From Phycisphaerae bacterium (lineage in GTDB: Bacteria > Planctomycetota > Phycisphaerae > FEN-1346 > JAACEH01): a stretch of 32,219 bases of DNA. This document shows positions 7,777 through 17,787 of the stretch, in pieces. Position numbers and translations under genes: made by a program. The notes below the pieces were generated by a model. That model worked only from the letters and a program-made list of their open reading frames with translations, was not told the DNA's origin and made no database searches. Location of the stretch: positions 1 through 32,219 of the forward strand of contig JAAYDY010000035.1 in assembly GCA_012729015.1 (NCBI GenBank), read 5' to 3'. How positions within the stretch are numbered: the first letter of the stretch is position 1; each line of letters opens with the position of its first letter.

Positions 7777-7992
7777 ATGTCGCTGTCTGCGGTTGTGGAA
7801 GGGGCCATTGTCCGTCTCGTTCGTGTGAATGCCGGTTGCGGCCTGCGCAGCCGTCTGACCGCCATGGGCCTGGTGCCCGGGGCCGAGTTGCAGGTGGTTC
7901 GCAACGGCGGCCGCGGGCCCTTCATTGTAGCCGTCAAAGGCACGCGCCTGATGCTCGGCCGCGGCATGGCCGAGCACATCGTGGTCCGCTGA
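7777..7992 (+). CDS. feoA: FeoA family protein
   Basis: A 71-residue protein with the SH3-like fold of FeoA, the small cytoplasmic partner of the FeoB ferrous iron transporter. The recognisable core is LRSRLTAMGLVPGAELQVV followed by GPFIVAVKGTRLMLGRGMA, which matches the family's usual G-L-x-P-G and G-x-x-x-L-G positions. It begins about 40 nt after the regulator gene. GTG 7774 and ATG 7777 are both in frame; ATG is preferred, with GAGGAG at 7762-7767 upstream. Its place between a DtxR-type regulator and feoB supports the assignment. Confidence 0.92.
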   Translation: MSLSAVVEGAIVRLVRVNAGCGLRSRLTAMGLVPGAELQVVRNGGRGPFIVAVKGTRLMLGRGMAEHIVVR

Positions 7993-8069
7993 CCTCGGAC
8001 CGCGCGATTCCACCACAGGCTCCAGTGGCGGCCGCCGCTCATCGCCGGACCGCCGACGAGGACACCGTC

Positions 8070-10523
<2,454 letters not shown>

Positions 10524-10595
10524 CCGGAGACGCCGCCGACAAGCGCCGGGGCGCTCCGCGAGTGCACCGTGACTCGTACCGCAAGGAGATGCCGC

Positions 10596-11222
10596 GTGGG
10601 AATTCTGACCGAACGGGACGCCGCCTGGTGGATCGCCATGGAAGAACAGGTGTCGGCGCACCTCGTGGACCTGGCCGACTACGGTTTCGTCGTCGATCAC
10701 AGTTGTCTGCGCCACGGATGGACCGACGATCCGCGAGTCCTGCTCCGCCGCCGCGCGGCCGAGGCCCTTGTCCGGGCACGCGACACGCTGCCCGACGGCT
10801 GCAACTTCAAGGTCTTCGACGGCTGGCGCCCGTGGGCGATCCAGCAACGCTGCGCCGACCAGGCCGAGGCCCAGATCCGCGACGCGCACCCCGAATGGTC
10901 GGAGGCCCGCGTGGCCGAGCACGTCGCCCGCATGGCGCCGCGCATCCGCATCGTGCCGCACCTCGGGTCGCACCGCTACGGCGGCGCCGTGGACCTCACG
11001 ATCGTCGGCCCCGACGGCGCGGAGCTCGACATGGGCGTCCCCGTGGACTACTGCACCGGCCCCGAAGCAGACCTCCTGCACTACCATCTCATGCCCGACC
11101 TCGGCGACGCCGAACGACTCTGCCGCGAGAACCGTTCGATGCTCATCAGCGCCATGGCCGCCGGCGGCTTCGATCCCTACCTCCCGGAGTTCTGGCACTG
11201 GGGCTACCGCGGCGACCTGTGA
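10596..11222 (+). CDS. D-alanyl-D-alanine dipeptidase, VanX/DdpX type (peptidase M15D)
   Basis: A zinc dipeptidase predicted to cleave D-Ala-D-Ala, for peptidoglycan turnover or nutrient recycling. The 208-residue protein keeps the zinc and catalytic set of the family: GSHRYGGAVD gives H126 and D133, and PEFWHWGY gives E198 and H201. The earlier FDGWRPW stretch is also characteristic. No signal peptide is seen, so it is probably cytoplasmic like VanX. GTG 10596 is chosen, with AAGGAGA 6 nt upstream; the longer frame lacks a ribosome-binding site. No vanA/vanH-like ligase or dehydrogenase is nearby, so recycling is likelier than glycopeptide resistance. It follows feoB by 72 nt and might be read from the same transcript. 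Confidence 0.87.
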   Translation: MGILTERDAAWWIAMEEQVSAHLVDLADYGFVVDHSCLRHGWTDDPRVLLRRRAAEALVRARDTLPDGCNFKVFDGWRPWAIQQRCADQAEAQIRDAHPEWSEARVAEHVARMAPRIRIVPHLGSHRYGGAVDLTIVGPDGAELDMGVPVDYCTGPEADLLHYHLMPDLGDAERLCRENRSMLISAMAAGGFDPYLPEFWHWGYRGDL

Positions 11223-11315
11223 CCGCGCCGCTGCGCGAGTTGCGATTTCGCGCACTGGACTATTTCCTTGACGCCTCCGCCGACGTACACTGAATGGCGA
11301 CGTGGAGGATTCGCC

Positions 11316-12002
11316 ATGATCGGTACGGAATGCCCCGAGTGCGCCACGGACCTGGCCCGGGTGACGTTGTTCGAGAGTCTGCCGCCGAAGGATCTGTTGC
11401 AACTGGCCACGGTCGTGCGGCGCGAGCATTTCCCGCGGGACGCCACGCTGTTTCTTCAGGGGCAGCGCGCCGACCGGTTCTACGTCCTGGTCGAAGGGGC
11501 CGTGAAGCTCTTCCGAACGTCGCCCGACGGGCGGCAGCAGATTCTGCATACCGTCATGCCGCCGAACGCCTTCGCCGAAGCGGCCGTGTTCGCCGGCGGG
11601 CGCTACCCCGCCCACGCCGTCGCGATGAAGCCGAGCGAGTGCCTGCTGTTGCCGCGATGCGAGTTCGTTCATCTGCTCGGCCGCCACCCCGAGCTGACCA
11701 TGCGCGTCCTGGCGTCCATGAGCCGCCGACTCCAGGACTTCGTCAGCCTGATCGAAGACCTCAGCCTGCGCGAGGTCTCGGCGCGGCTCGCGCGGTACCT
11801 GCTCCAGGAGGCCGAACGCCACGGCCGCCGCAAATTCCGACTCGCCATGCCCAAGGGCGAACTCGCCCGACAGCTCGGCACCACGCCCGAAACCCTTTCT
11901 CGCACGTTCACCCGGATGGACGACCGCGGATTGCTCTCCACCAGCGGCCAGACCGTCCACCTGCTCGATGCCGACCGCCTGGCCGCCCTGCTCGAACAGT
12001 GA
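11316..12002 (+). CDS. Crp/Fnr-family transcriptional regulator
   Basis: A 228-residue regulator with an N-terminal cyclic-nucleotide-binding-type beta barrel (FLQGQRADRFYVLVEGAVKLF near 43-63) and a C-terminal winged helix (KGELARQLGTTPETLSRTF near 183-201). The recognition helix TPETLSRTF is typical of Fnr-like members. Four cysteines stand out: C6 and C9 at the N-terminus and C109 and C115 in the barrel. E. coli FNR uses three N-terminal cysteines plus one in the barrel for its [4Fe-4S] cluster, so a redox or metal role is possible but unproven. ATG 11316 follows GTGGAGGA at 11302-11309. Its gene targets are unknown. Confidence 0.88.
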   Translation: MIGTECPECATDLARVTLFESLPPKDLLQLATVVRREHFPRDATLFLQGQRADRFYVLVEGAVKLFRTSPDGRQQILHTVMPPNAFAEAAVFAGGRYPAHAVAMKPSECLLLPRCEFVHLLGRHPELTMRVLASMSRRLQDFVSLIEDLSLREVSARLARYLLQEAERHGRRKFRLAMPKGELARQLGTTPETLSRTFTRMDDRGLLSTSGQTVHLLDADRLAALLEQ

Positions 12003-12039
12003 ACGCCCGTGCCACCGCGTCGCCGAACGTCCGCACGAA

Positions 12040-12310
12040 GAACCGTAGGGTGGGTCCACCGGACCCACGCGGACTCCGCCGAGCGACCCTCACCGCCCCT
12101 CGCCGGGTGCCTGCCCCATCAGGCATGGGCAAGTCTCCTTGCCCTTCCACGTGGCTGCCCCTCGACGGTGCTCGGGAACTACGTCAAGCAGCCACCCTGC
12201 GCCTGGGTGCCATGCGCGTAGGTCGGGCCAACAGACCCGACACGCCTCATGCAGGGCCGGATGGCATGGCCACGCTCGCCGGGTGCCATGCCTGCCCCGT
12301 CAGGCATGCC
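12040..12310. repeat. Palindromic repeat cluster between the Crp/Fnr gene and truA
   Basis: In order: GTGGGTCC-acc-GGACCCAC (12050-12068), a fragment of the 150-bp block (about 12083-12102), a ~95-bp unit (12106-12200) that recurs inverted at 19289-19385, GTCGGGCC-aaca-GACCCGAC (12222-12241), and ATGCCTG-ccccgt-CAGGCAT (12288-12307). The 428-nt gap holds nothing coding that I can support. Confidence 0.85.
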
Positions 12311-12395
12311 GAACGGCTTGAACCCTCCGCATGGCTGAGAGCAGGCCACCCACATGCTCTCGTAGCGGCGGCCCCCCGCCGGCACGCTGCGGCGC

Positions 12396-12424
12396 TTGAA
12401 TCCGGCGCGGCTCGCGGGTACACT
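12396..12424 (+). promoter_or_regulatory. Sigma-70-type promoter for truA
   Basis: TTGAAT (12396-12401), a 17-nt spacer and TACACT (12419-12424). The GTG start of truA is at 12431, just 6 nt past the -10 box, so transcription should begin at or next to the start codon and give a leaderless mRNA. No ribosome-binding site precedes the GTG. Confidence 0.65.
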
Positions 12425-12430
12425 CCCGGC

Positions 12431-13225
12431 GTGAGAAACATCCGACTGCTCATCGCCTACGACGGCACGGCGTACCACGGGTGGCAATTCCAGCCCGGGC
12501 TGCGAACGGTCGAGGGTGTGCTGCGCGAGGTCCTCTCGCCGATCACGCAGACGCCCGTGACGCTCGTGGCCGCGGGACGCACCGACGCCGGGGTCCACGC
12601 GCGCGGCCAGGTGGCCAATTTCCACACCGCCAGTCCCATCGACGCGACCCGCCTGCGCCACGCGGCCAACAGCCGCCTGCCCGACAGCATCATCCTCCGC
12701 GCCGCCGACGACGTGGACGCCGAGTTCCACGCCACGCACGACGCCCGCGGCAAGCACTACCGCTACAGCGTCTGGGCCGACCGCGAGAAACCGCCCTACG
12801 ACAAGGCCGCCTACACGTTCCATTTCCATCGCCCGGTGGACCTCGACGCGGCACGCGACGCGGCACGCCTGCTGGTCGGTCGCCACGACTTCAAGGCCTT
12901 CGAGGGCGGCGGCGGACAGCCGCGGCTGACCACGGTCCGGACCATCCGGCGGCTCGACGTGAGCCGCTCGGGCCCGGAAGTGCTCTTCGACGTCGAGGGC
13001 GACGGATTCCTCTACAACATGGTCCGCAACCTTGTGGGCACCCTGCTGGAGGTGGCTCGCGGCCACTGGACGCCCGAGGCGATCGGGCCGATTCTCGCGT
13101 CGCGCGACCGGCGAAATGCCGGGCCCACCGCGCCGGCCCACGGTTTAACCCTGTGCGAGGTCTTCTATGACGAAGCGGCCTGGCCGGCCGCGCCGACCGA
13201 GCCCGGAGCCACCGAGAGCCCATGA
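12431..13225 (+). CDS. truA: tRNA pseudouridine(38-40) synthase TruA
   Basis: Converts uridines 38-40 in the tRNA anticodon arm to pseudouridine. The 264-residue protein has the family signature AAGRTDAGVHARGQVANF with the catalytic Asp at 52, the early YDGTAYHGWQFQ stretch, and the C-terminal GDGFLYNMVRNLVGTLLEV motif. Length matches the family (about 250-270). GTG 12431 is chosen because it starts exactly where the homologous N-terminus (RNIRLLIAYDG) begins. The longer open frame upstream runs through repeats and the Crp/Fnr gene. The stop overlaps the start of the glycosyltransferase gene (ATGA at 13222-13225), so translation is probably coupled. Confidence 0.95.
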   Translation: MRNIRLLIAYDGTAYHGWQFQPGLRTVEGVLREVLSPITQTPVTLVAAGRTDAGVHARGQVANFHTASPIDATRLRHAANSRLPDSIILRAADDVDAEFHATHDARGKHYRYSVWADREKPPYDKAAYTFHFHRPVDLDAARDAARLLVGRHDFKAFEGGGGQPRLTTVRTIRRLDVSRSGPEVLFDVEGDGFLYNMVRNLVGTLLEVARGHWTPEAIGPILASRDRRNAGPTAPAHGLTLCEVFYDEAAWPAAPTEPGATESP

Positions 13226-14397
13226 GAATCGTCCACGTCATCACGCGCATGATCCTCGGCGGGGCCATGGAGAACACCCTCCTGACCTGCGAGGGCCAGG
13301 CCGACCGCGGCCACGAGGTCACGCTGCTCTCGGGCCCCACCTACGGACCCGAGGGGTCTCTGGTGGATCGCGCCAGGGCTCACCCGGGCCTCCGCTACGA
13401 AACCATCGACGCGCTGCACCGCAGTATCCGCCCGCTCCGCGACCGCCGCGCGCTGGCGCAACTGCGACGGCGCCTGGCCGACCTGCGGCCCGACGTGGTC
13501 CACACCCACAGCTCCAAGGCCGGCATCCTCGGCCGCTGGGCCGCCGCCAAGGCGTGCCCCCAGGCCGTCGTCATCCACACCATCCACGGCCAATCGTTCC
13601 ACGCCTGGCAACCCGCGCCCATCCGCTGGCTCTACACGCGCCTGGAACGCCGCGCCGCCAGCGTCACCGACCACCTCATCAGCGTCTGCGACGCCATGAC
13701 CGAGCAGGCCGTGGCCGCGGGCGTCGCGCCGCCCGAGAAGTTCACCACCGTCTACTCCGGCATGGACGTCGGCGCCTTCCTGAACCCCGCCGAGCCCGTC
13801 GGCCGCGTGCGGCTGAAGTACGCGCTGCCCGAGGACGCCACCGTCGTGGTCAAAGTCGCGCGACTGTTTCACCTCAAGGGCCACGAGGATCTCCTCCGCG
13901 CGTTCGCCCAGGTGGCCTCGCGCCACCCGACGGTCTGGCTCCTGCTGGTGGGCGACGGCGTGCTCCGCGGCCGCCTCGAACGCCTGGCGCAGCGCCTCGG
14001 CATCGACGCGCGCGTCCGGTTCGCCGGCCTCGTCCCCAGCGACGAGGTGCCGTCGCTCATTCATGCCTCGGACCTCCTCGTCCACGCGTCGTACCGCGAG
14101 GGCCTGGCCCGCGTCCTGCCCCAGGCGCTGCTGTGCGGCCGACCGGCGATCAGTTACGATATCGACGGAGCCCCCGAGGTGGTGCATCCCGGCGAAACGG
14201 GCCTGCTCGTGCCGCCCGGCGATTGGCACGGCCTGGCTCGGGCCATCGACACGCTCCTGTCGGACAAGGCCCTCAGGCAGCGCATGGGCGAACGCGGCCG
14301 CGAGCTGTGCCGCACCCAGTTCGACCACCATCGCATGGTGGACGAGATTCAGAACGTGTACCAGGCGGCCATAGAGCGACGAGGAGCCAGGGGATGA
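13222..14397 (+). CDS. Glycosyltransferase family 4 (GT-B fold)
   Basis: A 391-residue cytoplasmic or membrane-associated sugar transferase. The N-terminal Rossmann half starts with VHVITRMILGGAMENTLL and contains the DVVHTHSSKAG stretch. The C-terminal nucleotide-sugar-binding half contains LLLVGDGVLRGRLE and SYREGLARVLPQALLCGRP. In the common EX7E motif the second Glu is Gln here, a variant seen in a subgroup of these enzymes. Donor and acceptor cannot be deduced; lipopolysaccharide, exopolysaccharide or glycolipid synthesis are the usual roles. The gene overlaps truA by ATGA and overlaps the next gene by ATGA at 14394-14397, giving a tight three-gene unit whose members have no obvious shared pathway. 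Confidence 0.9.
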   Translation: MRIVHVITRMILGGAMENTLLTCEGQADRGHEVTLLSGPTYGPEGSLVDRARAHPGLRYETIDALHRSIRPLRDRRALAQLRRRLADLRPDVVHTHSSKAGILGRWAAAKACPQAVVIHTIHGQSFHAWQPAPIRWLYTRLERRAASVTDHLISVCDAMTEQAVAAGVAPPEKFTTVYSGMDVGAFLNPAEPVGRVRLKYALPEDATVVVKVARLFHLKGHEDLLRAFAQVASRHPTVWLLLVGDGVLRGRLERLAQRLGIDARVRFAGLVPSDEVPSLIHASDLLVHASYREGLARVLPQALLCGRPAISYDIDGAPEVVHPGETGLLVPPGDWHGLARAIDTLLSDKALRQRMGERGRELCRTQFDHHRMVDEIQNVYQAAIERRGARG

Positions 14398-16649
14398 AAG
14401 CGCGGGCGACCGTGTGTCGGATTCTCGGGGCGGCGATGGTAATCGCAGCGGCGCTCGGCGCCGGGCCGCGCGCCGACGCCCAGGACATGCGCGAGCGCGT
14501 CACAGCTCTGCTCGACGACGCCCAGCGGCGCCTCGGCGAGAGCGCCGACGAACTCCAGCGCCAGCAGCTTCAGCGGCACATCGAACTCTACAAGCACCGC
14601 CTCGGCTACCGCGACTTCCACGACCGTCCCCTGACGTGGAACGTCAGTTACCAGAAGCGTCTCGTGGAGCAGCTCGACGGGGAGATCGCCCGCATGGAGT
14701 CGGCGACCAAGGGCGGCTGGGGCCTGGCCTCCAAGGGCGACGACGCCCGCCGGGCCGTGCGGATCGTCGCGCGCGATCTGCTGCGCCGCGCCGACACCGA
14801 GCCCGACGAGACGGAACGGTCGCGGTACGGCTTCGCGGGCATGCTCCTGGTGCACAACGCCGACGTGATCGACCCGGTGCTGGACGCGCTGGCCAAGGTG
14901 ACCGAGGCGCGCAAGGCGGCAGGCGACGCCGAATCGCCCGACCGGGCCGTCCTTGGCCGCGCGCTGGCCGGCGCCGACAGCCTGATCGCCATGGCCCGGC
15001 AGGTGGCCGGCAACCAGTTGCGCATCGGCCACGGCGAACTGTGGCGCCTGGCCCGCGACCTGGACCGCCTGCGCGAGGGGGCCGCCTTCGTGATTGACGG
15101 CAAGCTGCCGCCGGCGCCGGCCGAGACCGTGTCCGACGACGACCGCCGCAAGGCCGAGTGCGACGAACTGGCCGGCCGCGCCGCCGCCCTCGCAACCGCC
15201 GAGCCGGCCCTGGCGGCGCACCTGGCCGCCTACGTCGAGCAGGCCCGCTTCGGTCTTACGGTCGAACGCGTCCGCCCCGTGGCCGAGGCCATTCTTGCCC
15301 ATGTGCGCACCGCCCTGGACGTGGCCGAGAGCCTCGTCGCCGGCAAGGTCGGCACCCCGGCGCATCGCCGCGCCGTGCTTAACCGGCTCGCGGCCGCCGT
15401 GGCCGGCATCGACCAGCCCGAGCGCCGCGAGGCCGCCTTCGGCGAGGTCCGTCGGATCGACGGCGACGACCGCCTGCGACGTCAGTTCGAGTCCATGCCC
15501 ATGGCCGACGCCGTCAAGGCCGACCTCTGGCTCGGCATGGAATGGATTCAGAGCCAGATGAGCAAACCGCCCGACGACCAACTCCGCCAGGAGGCCGAGC
15601 GGCTCCGCGATCCGCTCCAGCGCCTGTGGTGGCGCACGCGCGACCTGTACGCCGCGACGCAGCCGCAGAACGCCCACTTCAAGGCGCCGCTGGCCAAGGG
15701 CCTGAAAGTCCTCGAAGCCGCCATGGCCCAGATCGGCAAGGACCTGCGGAGCCCTGTCATCGGCATCGCCCAGAAGTGTTGGCGCCTGGACGCGCTGATC
15801 AACGATCTGCACCTGGTCCGCCGCGCCGGATGCGATCTCGACGCGCTGACCGGCGACGCCATGCCATCGTCCTCCATCCGCAGCGTCGCGCAGCAGGCGG
15901 CCGCCGCCCTCTGCGACGACAGCCCCGACAACGACAACGCCGCACGCCCCGTCGTCCAGGCCATGGCCGACGCGTTCCGCCTCCTGGTCGAGTTCCACGG
16001 AACGACGATCCCGCGCGACGGCCTCGCCGACGTCAACCTCCTCACCCGCGGACGCCACGCCGCGACCTTCAAAAAGCAGGCCTCCCGCTGCGAGTCCCTC
16101 ATCAAGACCCTCGTCGAGGGCAACCGACAGGAGTACGACGTGCTGCGCAGCACGATGCCGCTGTATCAGATGACGGCGGCCGCGGTCGTTCTGGGCGCCT
16201 CGGGCGCCCCGGCCGGCGACGTCGATCGCCTCCGGGCGGCACGCCACCTGACCGCCGACCCGGCTCTCGTGCGGCAGGCGGTGCGGCCGGCCGTCGACCG
16301 ACTGGCTGAGGCATTCCTCCAACTCACGCGCATCGCGCCGGCCGAGCTGGACAACACCGTGCGGCCCGTCGCCGTCGGCGAACGCCTCGCGCGTCCCGCC
16401 GCGGCCGCCCTGGTCGAATTGCGGCGCGATGCCGCAGCAGGTTCGCGCATGGAACTGGTCGTCGCCGACCTTCAGGCCGCCGCGCGAGGCGACCCCGGCA
16501 ACAACGTCCGAGACCGATGGCTGGTCTCCTGGCACCTGAACCAGGCCGTCGAGGCCTACCTGGCCGGCTACGAGGAGACCGGCGACTTCCACGGCGACGA
16601 GCTCCGCCGACGCAATCCGCTCCTAACCGTCCGCCTCGGCGTCCCGTGA
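14394..16649 (+). CDS. Large exported alpha-helical protein of unknown function
   Basis: I do not recognise this 751-residue protein. It begins with a cleavable-looking signal peptide (hydrophobic core about 9-24, likely cut after ADA near 28). The rest is almost entirely predicted helix, rich in Ala, Arg, Asp and Leu, with many heptad-like stretches. Scattered cysteines (for example near 260, 470 and 565) and a WLVSWHLNQAVEAYLAGYEE segment near the C-terminus are possible family landmarks. No membrane segment is seen after the signal, so it should be periplasmic. ATG 14394 overlaps the glycosyltransferase stop (ATGA), indicating coupled translation. It may serve the same envelope process as that transferase, but nothing in the sequence proves it. 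Confidence 0.8.
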   Translation: MKARATVCRILGAAMVIAAALGAGPRADAQDMRERVTALLDDAQRRLGESADELQRQQLQRHIELYKHRLGYRDFHDRPLTWNVSYQKRLVEQLDGEIARMESATKGGWGLASKGDDARRAVRIVARDLLRRADTEPDETERSRYGFAGMLLVHNADVIDPVLDALAKVTEARKAAGDAESPDRAVLGRALAGADSLIAMARQVAGNQLRIGHGELWRLARDLDRLREGAAFVIDGKLPPAPAETVSDDDRRKAECDELAGRAAALATAEPALAAHLAAYVEQARFGLTVERVRPVAEAILAHVRTALDVAESLVAGKVGTPAHRRAVLNRLAAAVAGIDQPERREAAFGEVRRIDGDDRLRRQFESMPMADAVKADLWLGMEWIQSQMSKPPDDQLRQEAERLRDPLQRLWWRTRDLYAATQPQNAHFKAPLAKGLKVLEAAMAQIGKDLRSPVIGIAQKCWRLDALINDLHLVRRAGCDLDALTGDAMPSSSIRSVAQQAAAALCDDSPDNDNAARPVVQAMADAFRLLVEFHGTTIPRDGLADVNLLTRGRHAATFKKQASRCESLIKTLVEGNRQEYDVLRSTMPLYQMTAAAVVLGASGAPAGDVDRLRAARHLTADPALVRQAVRPAVDRLAEAFLQLTRIAPAELDNTVRPVAVGERLARPAAAALVELRRDAAAGSRMELVVADLQAAARGDPGNNVRDRWLVSWHLNQAVEAYLAGYEETGDFHGDELRRRNPLLTVRLGVP

Positions 16650-16677
16650 GGAAATGGTCGCCGTGACACGAAAGCAA

Positions 16678-16785
16678 GTAGGTCGGGTCAACAGACCCGA
16701 CACGCAGCACGCAGGGTGGGTCCCCCGGACCCACGCGGACATAGACGGACAACCGCCGGTGCCATGCCCCGTCAGGCATGAGCCG
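16678..16785. repeat. Palindromic repeat cluster
   Basis: GTCGGGTC-aaca-GACCCGAC (16682-16701, preceded by GTAG), GTGGGTCC-ccc-GGACCCAC (16716-16734), then a shortened ATGCC...GGCAT element (about 16764-16779). It occupies most of the 178-nt spacer. Confidence 0.85.
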
Positions 16786-16827
16786 ATGCCCGAGTCGCGC
16801 CGCCGTCAACCGTAGGAGCCAGTCGCC

Positions 16828-17562
16828 ATGTCACGAAAGCCCGCCTCGAAACCCCGTGCCGCAACCCCCGAGCCCGTGGACTACCTCGTCGTCGCGCCGC
16901 ACCCGGACGACGCCGAGTTGGGCATGGGCGGCACCGTCGCGAAGTTGCTCGCCGCCGGGCGCCGCGTCGGCATCGTGGACCTCACCAGCGGCGAACCCAC
17001 CCCCTTCGGCTCCCGCGCCAAGCGGCGCCGCGAAACCGCCGCCGCCACCGACGTGCTCAACCTGTCGGTGCGCCTGAACCTCGGCATGACCAATCGCGAA
17101 CTCATGCCCACGCTCGACAACCGGCGACGACTGGCCGAGGTCTATCGCACCCTGCGGCCGCGAGTGGTCTTCGTCCCCTACTGGCTCGACGCCCACCCGG
17201 ACCACGTCGCCGCCACGCAACTGGCCGAACAGGCCCGCTTCCACGCCAAGCTCACCAAAACCCGCATGCGCGGCGAGCCGCACTATCCCGCGCGGCTCAT
17301 CTACTACTACTGCACGCACCTGCGCCGCAGCGCCGACGTGGCCTTCGTGCTCGACGTGTCCGACCACATCGACCTCAAGCGCCGAGCCATCGAGTGCTAC
17401 CGCAGCCAGTTCTACGACGGCCGCGGCGACCAGGCCGGCGCCGTGCTCGACTACGTCCTCGACACCAACCGCTACTGGGGCCGCCAGATCAACCGCCACT
17501 TCGGCGAACCGTTCGCCGTCCGCGAAACCCTCGGCCTGGAGACCCTCGATGCGGTCCTCTGA
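16828..17562 (+). CDS. PIG-L family deacetylase, BshB1-like
   Basis: A zinc-dependent N-deacetylase of the LmbE/PIG-L family, 244 residues. The metal-binding motif APHPDDAELG gives H25, D27 and D28, and the later HPDH (123-126) supplies another metal His. The pattern GMGGTVAKLL...GIVDLTSGEPTPFGS and the C-terminal CYRSQF stretch resemble BshB1, which deacetylates GlcNAc-malate in bacillithiol synthesis. No bshA or bshC homologue is seen in the window, so a role in bacillithiol is only possible; deacetylation of another GlcNAc conjugate would fit equally. ATG 16828 follows TAGGAG at 16813-16818. It stands alone between two repeat clusters. Confidence 0.85.
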   Translation: MSRKPASKPRAATPEPVDYLVVAPHPDDAELGMGGTVAKLLAAGRRVGIVDLTSGEPTPFGSRAKRRRETAAATDVLNLSVRLNLGMTNRELMPTLDNRRRLAEVYRTLRPRVVFVPYWLDAHPDHVAATQLAEQARFHAKLTKTRMRGEPHYPARLIYYYCTHLRRSADVAFVLDVSDHIDLKRRAIECYRSQFYDGRGDQAGAVLDYVLDTNRYWGRQINRHFGEPFAVRETLGLETLDAVL

Positions 17563-17566
17563 GAGA

Positions 17567-17735
17567 GGTAGGGGGGCTGCTTGCAGCCACGCGGGAGACA
17601 AGGCCGAGACGGTGCGCGTGGCTGCAAGCAGCCACCCTACGGTTGCGCCGGGTGCCATGCCTACCCCGTCAGGCATGGAGGTGCCCCGGCCTCTTTGGAG
17701 CACGTAGAAGGGTGGGTCCCCCGGACCCACACGGA
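17567..17735. repeat. Inverted pair of GTGGCTGC palindromes plus two further elements
   Basis: Two copies of a GTAGGGTGGCTGC-TT-GCAGCCACGCG element face each other (about 17567-17592 and 17615-17640), so the pair could form a large cruciform or transcript hairpin. They are followed by ATGCCTA-ccccgt-CAGGCAT (17657-17676) and GTGGGTCC-ccc-GGACCCAC (17712-17730). Confidence 0.85.
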
Positions 17736-17787
17736 CAAAGTCGGTGAGAGAGACGCCGACCATAACACCCGTGGAGGACCTGTGCCG

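Noticed and set aside
10596..11222. Glycopeptide resistance cluster
   Set aside because: Only a VanX-type dipeptidase is present, with no vanA/vanB ligase, vanH or two-component system nearby.
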